Origin: JAKQDH01 sp029558835
Lineage (GTDB): Bacteria > Planctomycetota > Phycisphaerae > UBA1845
Direction: 5' to 3'
NCBI GenBank assembly: GCA_035356615.1
Contig: DAOQSN010000002.1
Location: 62,001-126,000 of the forward strand
DNA length: 64,000 nucleotides
Position numbers and translations under genes: made by a program. Shown here in pieces: positions 59,762-64,000 of this stretch; position 1 is the stretch's first letter; the number at the start of each line of letters is the position of its first letter. Under the pieces are notes generated by a model that saw only the letters and a program-made list of their open reading frames with translations, ran no database searches and was not told where the DNA came from.

Positions 59762-60075
59762 TCGGGGGCGCACCGGACAACGTGAGGCACCCATCCGCCG
59801 TGGCTCGCCCGCGCCCGTGGTTCTCCGTGCGGGTGCGGGCAGCCCGGCGGCCCGTAAACCACCGCTGAAGCGCGCCGGGTGCGGGCGCTCGATAAGCGAA
59901 ACGTGCTGACCGGGGTGGGAAGGCCCGAGCGCAGGCCACGCCGCCGCGTGGCCTGGCTCGGAGTTTGTGGTGGTCACACGGCCGAAGCGGGCTGGCACGC
60001 CCACGTGCCATCGCCCGACCATTGCCGGGACAGTGCCATGACGTGGCCACCCGGCACGTGTGCCGGAGGTCTGCC
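59762..60075. other. 314-base gap with an imperfect hairpin
   Basis: GCCCGCGCCCG (59807-59817) and CGGGTGCGGGC (59830-59840) form an 11-base near-perfect stem without a U-tract. No gene. Confidence 0.5.
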
Positions 60076-60900
60076 ATGATGCGTCGCTTTCAGCCCCGCA
60101 GGCGGGGCGCGTTCACGCTGGTCGAGTTGCTGGTGGTGATTTCGATCATCGCTTTGCTGGTCTCGATCCTGCTGCCCAGCCTCAGCTATGCCCGCGAGCA
60201 GGCGAAGCAGCTCTGCTGCCGCAACAACCTGCGCAACATCTGGAAGGGCGTCCTCCACTACGCCTACGAGAACCGCGACCGCGTGCCGTTTATGGAGGAC
60301 ATCAACCTGACCGACCCGAACGCCGACCCATTCTCCCCCGAGCTTGCCCATCGGACGACGGTCGGGCGCGTGCTGATGCCCTACGTCAACACCGGCAGTT
60401 GGCGCTGCCCGGGGGCGATCCGCGGCTACCCGGCCGCCGCCGACCCGTCTGAGTGGAAGATGACGTACTGGTTCCGGTCCGCCGGTGCGCTCGGCGAAGG
60501 AGTGCCCTTCGACGCGACTCCGTGGGGCACCGGCAACCCGATGGATCCCATAGTCACCAACTACGTTAACTTCGATGGCCGACCGCTGCGCCTCCTCAGT
60601 GGCCGTCGACACACCCCCGGCAATCCGGGGGCGCCGAACCGCGACGAAGTCGGCCCGTGGACGTTCGCGTTTCCCATCATTGCGGACCTGATCGAGGGTG
60701 ACGAGATGATTGGCGACCCAGTCTATCCGCATTTTGGGAACTTGGAGAAACGCATAGACCTCAAAAAAGCCCGCCCGCTCTTCGAGCGCAACGCGGGCAC
60801 CGGACGGCGTCGCGGTCGGTTCGAAGTTCACGCGCACGGAGAGAGGGAGTTCGGCATCTACCTGACGCGCAGTCCCTTCCCGCACAAGCCGGGGTACTAA
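60076..60900 (+). CDS. type II secretion pseudopilin-like protein
   Basis: A 274-residue protein. 'MMRRFQPRRRGAFTLVELLV' then 'VISIIALLVSILLPSL' is the prepilin N-terminal methylation/cleavage signal (cut after Gly, then FTLVELLVVI) followed by the hydrophobic helix. 'AREQAKQLCCRNNLRNIWKG' is the common planctomycete continuation (related to DUF1559 pseudopilins). The remainder ('YWFRSAGALGEGV', 'TFAFPIIADLIEGD', 'FGNLEKRIDLKKA') has a globular head. GGAGGT six bases before the ATG sets the start. It could be exported as a pilin-like filament part or a surface protein; pilT lies at 775. Confidence 0.88.
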   Translation: MMRRFQPRRRGAFTLVELLVVISIIALLVSILLPSLSYAREQAKQLCCRNNLRNIWKGVLHYAYENRDRVPFMEDINLTDPNADPFSPELAHRTTVGRVLMPYVNTGSWRCPGAIRGYPAAADPSEWKMTYWFRSAGALGEGVPFDATPWGTGNPMDPIVTNYVNFDGRPLRLLSGRRHTPGNPGAPNRDEVGPWTFAFPIIADLIEGDEMIGDPVYPHFGNLEKRIDLKKARPLFERNAGTGRRRGRFEVHAHGEREFGIYLTRSPFPHKPGY

Positions 60901-61415
60901 ACGGTCAGCCCACCTGCAGGTTGGGCTGCGCTCGGCGGTACGGGGCGGCGGCGCTTGGTTCTTCCGGCTGGGGCCCGACTCCCTGTACTGCGAACGCGCA
61001 GTCTCTTCGCCGGCGGCGACGGCTCGGTGGCACCGACGTCTTGCCAGCAGATCACGGGCGGGACTCCCGTGGCACAGTCCTGGGGGCGGGCAAAACCCGC
61101 GCCGTGATACTCTCCCTCCTGATCGCGGCGGCCGGGTCGGTCCGGGGGAAACACTCTGCTGGGCGGGACGCGGAACTGCGTCCGAGGGACCGGGTGGCGA
61201 GGCGTCGGCGGTGACCTCGGCCCAGCGCGAAAGTGGTGCAGGCGCGCCACCCACCCGACCTGGTGGGCTGGCGAGGGGTCAGACGGATTTTTCCTGCGAG
61301 TTTCCAACCGGCGCGGAACGATGATTGTCTACTGTAGCGAAGTACCGTTGCATCACGGGATCCGGGGCCGGCGCCCGCCGCAGGGGCAGTCTTGGGGAAC
61401 CCCGTGGGCGTGGCA
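60901..61415. other. 515-base gap with palindromes
   Basis: CAGCCCA-CCTGCAGGT-TGGGCTG (60906-60928) lies just after the pseudopilin stop and may act as its terminator. A common repeat phrase (GGACTCCCGTGGCACAGTCC) occurs near 61065. No gene seen. Confidence 0.45.
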
Positions 61416-61443
61416 TTGACGTTGCAGGCGGTCTGGGTACAAT
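61416..61443 (+). promoter_or_regulatory. promoter of the outer-membrane-like gene
   Basis: TTGACG (61416-61421), a 16-base spacer and TACAAT (61438-61443); both boxes are 5/6 to consensus. The leader would be about 125 bases. Confidence 0.6.
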
Positions 61444-61576
61444 CGTGATCGTTGAATCATGGGCGGGGTAGCGCGGGTCGGCGCGGTCCGGGCTACGCCG
61501 GGACTTCCGTTGCACAGATTCAGTGCACGTGAGGGTGGTTAAGGAACAATTAAACTAGCGCACGGAGTGTGGTTCC

Positions 61577-62470
61577 ATGACAAGGAATGTTCTGCTCGTA
61601 GCGGTGGTGCTGGCGTTTGGCGTGACGGCGCTGGCGCAGGAGTCGGAGGTAACGCGGGTTACGACGACGACGCAGGTTGTCGGCGGCGAGTATGACCTGA
61701 TGGCGCCGTGGAACTTCGACGACGCCACGCCGCTGGCTACTCGGCAAGTCGATCTGCGTCTGCGGATCGAGTACGTGACGGAGTCGGCGGACAGCTTTGG
61801 CTACCAGTGGTATCGCTTGGGTCGCTGGGGCAAGTGGACCAAGGGGCCCAAGCACGCCTACGCGGGCGACGACGACTTCATCCTGAGCAATTCGTTGCTT
61901 TGGGGCTGCTGCCCGAACGTCGAGTTCACGATTGACACCTACCACAACCTCGGCGACGGGGTATGGACCGGGGACGGGTTGGACGGCAACCATGACGTGA
62001 AGCTGGGCATGTTGTGGCGGCTCATCGAGGACCAGGAAATGTGGCCGGCGGTGGCCCTGCAGTTCAAGGGCCGCTTCCCCACCGGTTATCATTCCAGCGG
62101 CGTGGACGGCGAGGGGCGGTTGATCCTGACCCACCAGTGCACGGACTGGCTGCGGGGGCATTTCAACCTGTTCGGCATCACGGTCAACGGCAACAACGAC
62201 ATTGATGCCCGCGACTTCCAGTGGGGCGCGGTGATCGGCGCCGATGGGCCGCTGGGCAGCAGCAATGCTCTGCGCTGGGTGCTGGACTACATGAACCGCA
62301 GCAGTGAGCACTACGGCGTGAGCAACATGAACCTGGCCGAGGCGGGCTGGGAGTGGACCATCAACCCCGAGCACAAGCTGGCCATGGGAGTGTACGCCGG
62401 TCTGGATGACAATGAGGATACGCCCAACTTCGGGGCGCGGCTCAACTACGCGTATTCGATCAGATATTAG
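61577..62470 (+). CDS. putative outer-membrane beta-barrel protein
   Basis: A 297-residue protein. Signal 'TRNVLLVAVVLAFGVTALAQ', then a beta-rich mature domain with alternating aromatic strands ('SFGYQWYRLGRWGKW', 'NSLLWGCCPNVEFTIDTYHN', 'WPAVALQFKGRFPTGYHSSG', 'HFNLFGITVNGNN') ending in an aromatic residue ('NYAYSIRY'), as in outer-membrane barrels. It resembles the 'transporter'/phenol-MetA-like barrel group, but the family is not certain. It has its own promoter (61416-61443) and terminator (62543-62581), so it is a single-gene unit. Confidence 0.7.
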   Translation: MTRNVLLVAVVLAFGVTALAQESEVTRVTTTTQVVGGEYDLMAPWNFDDATPLATRQVDLRLRIEYVTESADSFGYQWYRLGRWGKWTKGPKHAYAGDDDFILSNSLLWGCCPNVEFTIDTYHNLGDGVWTGDGLDGNHDVKLGMLWRLIEDQEMWPAVALQFKGRFPTGYHSSGVDGEGRLILTHQCTDWLRGHFNLFGITVNGNNDIDARDFQWGAVIGADGPLGSSNALRWVLDYMNRSSEHYGVSNMNLAEAGWEWTINPEHKLAMGVYAGLDDNEDTPNFGARLNYAYSIRY

Positions 62471-62542
62471 CCGCCTGGCGGGTGCGTTTGGGGGGGCGGT
62501 GCCCACCCGGCATGCCCGGTAACGCGGCTTGAGGTTTGCCGT

Positions 62543-62581
62543 CAATCGGCCCGGCCCCAGCGGTCGGGCCGATTGCTTTTC
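62543..62581 (+). terminator. intrinsic terminator
   Basis: CAATCGGCCCG (62543-62553) and CGGGCCGATTG (62565-62575) form a perfect 11-bp stem, followed by CTTTTC. Confidence 0.85.
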
Positions 62582-62622
62582 CCGACGCCCACGTGGTAGG
62601 GTGATCGGCGCGGAGGGCGCGC

Positions 62623-63429
62623 ATGCGGATCGGCATTCTCACCAGCATCGAACGCCGGCACCGGTACTTCGTGGAGGCCCTGCGCGCGCGGTTCGAGGTC
62701 GTGGCCGTCGGTTACGAGGAAACGGGTTACTCGCCGGCGGACACGACGCACTACGACCTGACGCCCGAGGAAGAACGCATCGTCCTGGCCCACTTCACGG
62801 AACGGGCGCGACAGGAGCAAGCGTTCCTGGGCGACGCGCCGTTGCTGGAGGACACACCCGCCTGTCGCGTCCGGCGGCTGGCCCCTGGCAAGCTGAATAC
62901 CGACGCCACGCCGGCGTTCCTGCGGGCGGCGGGCGTGGACATGGTGGTGGTTTACGGCACGAACCTCATCAAGCAGCCGCTGCTGGGCGGCTGGCCGGGG
63001 CGGATGCTGAACCTGCATCTTGGCCTGTCGCCCTATTACCGGGGCACGGCCACCAACTTCTACCCGTTGCTCAATGATGAGCCTGAGTACGTCGGGGCGA
63101 CGATCCACCTGATTGACCCGGGGATCGACTCCGGGCCGATCTTCCGCCACGCCCGGCCGGAGATCGTGGCGGACGACCGCCCGCACACGATCGGCTGCAA
63201 GGCGATCCTGGCCGGGACAGGGGCAATGATGGACGTGCTCGGCGCGCTATCGGCCGGGCGGATCACGCCCGTGGCCCAGTGGGAGGTACCCAACGCGAAG
63301 CTCTACCTGCGCAAACACTATCACCCTCGGCAGGTGGTGCAGCTTGCCTGCATGGTGGACGACGGACTGATCCCGCGTTACGTGGCCCGGGCGCCCCGTG
63401 CGGCGCCGCGCGTCAGGCTGGTGCAGTGA
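62623..63429 (+). CDS. formyltransferase-family protein
   Basis: A 268-residue protein starting 'MRIGILTSIERRHRYFVEAL'. The formyl-transferase N-domain hallmarks are 'DMVVVYGTNLIKQPLL', 'RMLNLHLGLSPYYRGTATNF' (the N-x-H-x-SP-x-YRG catalytic block) and 'GATIHLIDPGIDSGPIFRHA' (catalytic Asp and following loop). It fits the methionyl-tRNA or GAR formyltransferase superfamily, probably a sugar- or amino-sugar-N-formyltransferase. GGAGGG precedes the ATG. The C-terminus lacks the OB domain of Fmt. The substrate is unknown. Confidence 0.85.
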   Translation: MRIGILTSIERRHRYFVEALRARFEVVAVGYEETGYSPADTTHYDLTPEEERIVLAHFTERARQEQAFLGDAPLLEDTPACRVRRLAPGKLNTDATPAFLRAAGVDMVVVYGTNLIKQPLLGGWPGRMLNLHLGLSPYYRGTATNFYPLLNDEPEYVGATIHLIDPGIDSGPIFRHARPEIVADDRPHTIGCKAILAGTGAMMDVLGALSAGRITPVAQWEVPNAKLYLRKHYHPRQVVQLACMVDDGLIPRYVARAPRAAPRVRLVQ

Positions 63430-63666
63430 GCCCCGGCAAGTGATGCCTTTGAGGTAGCGTCACACCGCTTGCCGGCACAGATCCTCGCGGACTTGAATCG
63501 TTGCCCCCCGGGGGCGACGTGGAAAACCCCAACGCGGCAACTCCCACACCACCCCACGGAACCGACGTTGCCGCCATCCTTCCGCCCTGCGCCGCGTCGA
63601 GAGCGCCCACGCCGGCCACGGGGGGCGACGCTACACGGCGGCCAGCGCCGGAGGGCCGCGGGCCGC

Positions 63667-64000
63667 TCACGCGGTCAGGCCAGATTGGGTGAGAATCGCC
63701 GCTGCCTGCGCCACGGCCTCGGCAGGATCACGCGCCGCGTGCAACTGCCCCGTCCGCCGATACGGTTCCACCGCCGGGCCGGGATCAAACCCGAGCAGAA
63801 TCACCGGTTTGCCGTTCTTCAGCGCCAACGCCACCTCCGACAGTGTCCCCGCTCCGCCCGAACAGGCAATCACCACGTCGCTCGACAGCACATTGATGAC
63901 GTTCCGGGCGTCACCCATCCCGGTCACAATGGCGACGTCCAGGTCCTTGGCGGCGTCGGATGCATCCCAGCCCGGTAGCACGCCGACGACCATTCCGCCG
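63667..64000 (-). CDS. LOG/TIGR00725-like SLOG-fold protein, C-terminal part
   Basis: The 5' part is outside the window; the frame continues past base 64000. About 110 residues are visible: 'GGMVVGVLPGWDASDAAKDL', 'VAIVTGMGDARNVINVLSSD' and 'VVIACSGGAGTLSEVALALK', with the typical SLOG phosphate-binding GGxGT. This matches the TIGR00725/putative lysine decarboxylase (LOG) group, in which some act as cytokinin riboside monophosphate hydrolases and others bind cofactors. The ATG at 63993 lies inside the domain and is not the start. The gap before it (63430-63666) holds nothing recognisable. Confidence 0.8.
   Translation of the reverse strand, partial: GGMVVGVLPGWDASDAAKDLDVAIVTGMGDARNVINVLSSDVVIACSGGAGTLSEVALALKNGKPVILLGFDPGPAVEPYRRTGQLHAARDPAEAVAQAAAILTQSGLTA

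Overview
The window is GC-rich (about two-thirds G+C) chromosomal DNA from a planctomycete, most likely of the Phycisphaerae type. This is inferred from a combination of traits: 'FTLVELLVVISIIALL' pseudopilins, PEP-CTERM and dockerin-like EF-hand secreted proteins, many lipoproteins, small zinc-ribbon membrane proteins ending in CPxCGYDxRG...CPECG, and a very repeat-rich set of intergenic regions. No rRNA, CRISPR array, phage or intact transposase was seen. One tRNA-Pro(CGG) lies at 22947-23022.

Layout. 1-12.5 kb: 3' end of kbl; a lone pilT; a small lipoprotein; a secreted protein with three LPP20-like repeats next to a CsgG-like/TPR lipoprotein; ispG; two paralogous zinc-ribbon membrane proteins; and a three-gene NAD(P) transhydrogenase operon (pntAA-pntAB-pntB). 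12.6-23 kb: a probable small RNA with its own promoter and terminator; an FG-GAP propeller protein; a GH105 hydrolase lipoprotein; an unusual aminotransferase-glycosyltransferase fusion; DUF1697; a four-helix-bundle protein; a secreted serine hydrolase; and the tRNA. 23-34.5 kb: lemA plus a TPM-domain gene and a nucleotidyltransferase-like gene; alanine dehydrogenase; a MacA/MacB-type efflux operon; a methyltransferase; elongation factor P; and a 50-residue lysine-rich protein too short for ordinary ORF calling, which has a clear promoter/operator. 34.6-46 kb: a secreted zinc-PLC-like protein; small lipoproteins; a C4 zinc-ribbon coiled-coil protein; a peptidoglycan amidase; a single-chain restriction-modification enzyme; and a MATE efflux gene broken by an amber codon. 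46-64 kb: a WecA/TagO-type transferase; a ribbon-helix-helix metalloregulator beside a histidine-rich duplicated membrane protein; three more zinc-ribbon proteins; gamma-glutamyltranspeptidase; a ParA ATPase fused to a glycogen-binding (CBM48) domain; a PEP-CTERM/dockerin/pseudopilin group; an outer-membrane-like protein; a formyltransferase; and the 3' end of a LOG-like gene.

The most promising undescribed system is at 47769-49318. A small regulator with an N-terminal RHH domain and a Cys/His-rich tail sits under a consensus promoter that contains a TAATAC-N3-GTATTA palindrome. It lies upstream of a six-TM protein with His-rich soluble segments and two pseudo-repeats of HxxHxFxS...C.VSDIxxP. 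This looks like a self-regulated metal-handling unit of a family I cannot name. Other strong points are the ParA-CBM48 fusion, the lysine-rich 50-mer, the small RNA, and three overlapping classes of dispersed repeats: heptanucleotide arrays placed at stop codons, a ~130-160 bp 'MAKRSAAM' element, and a ~110 bp MITE-like element. These repeats supply stop codons and even N- or C-terminal residues of genes.

All functional calls come from reading motifs. No database search was run.
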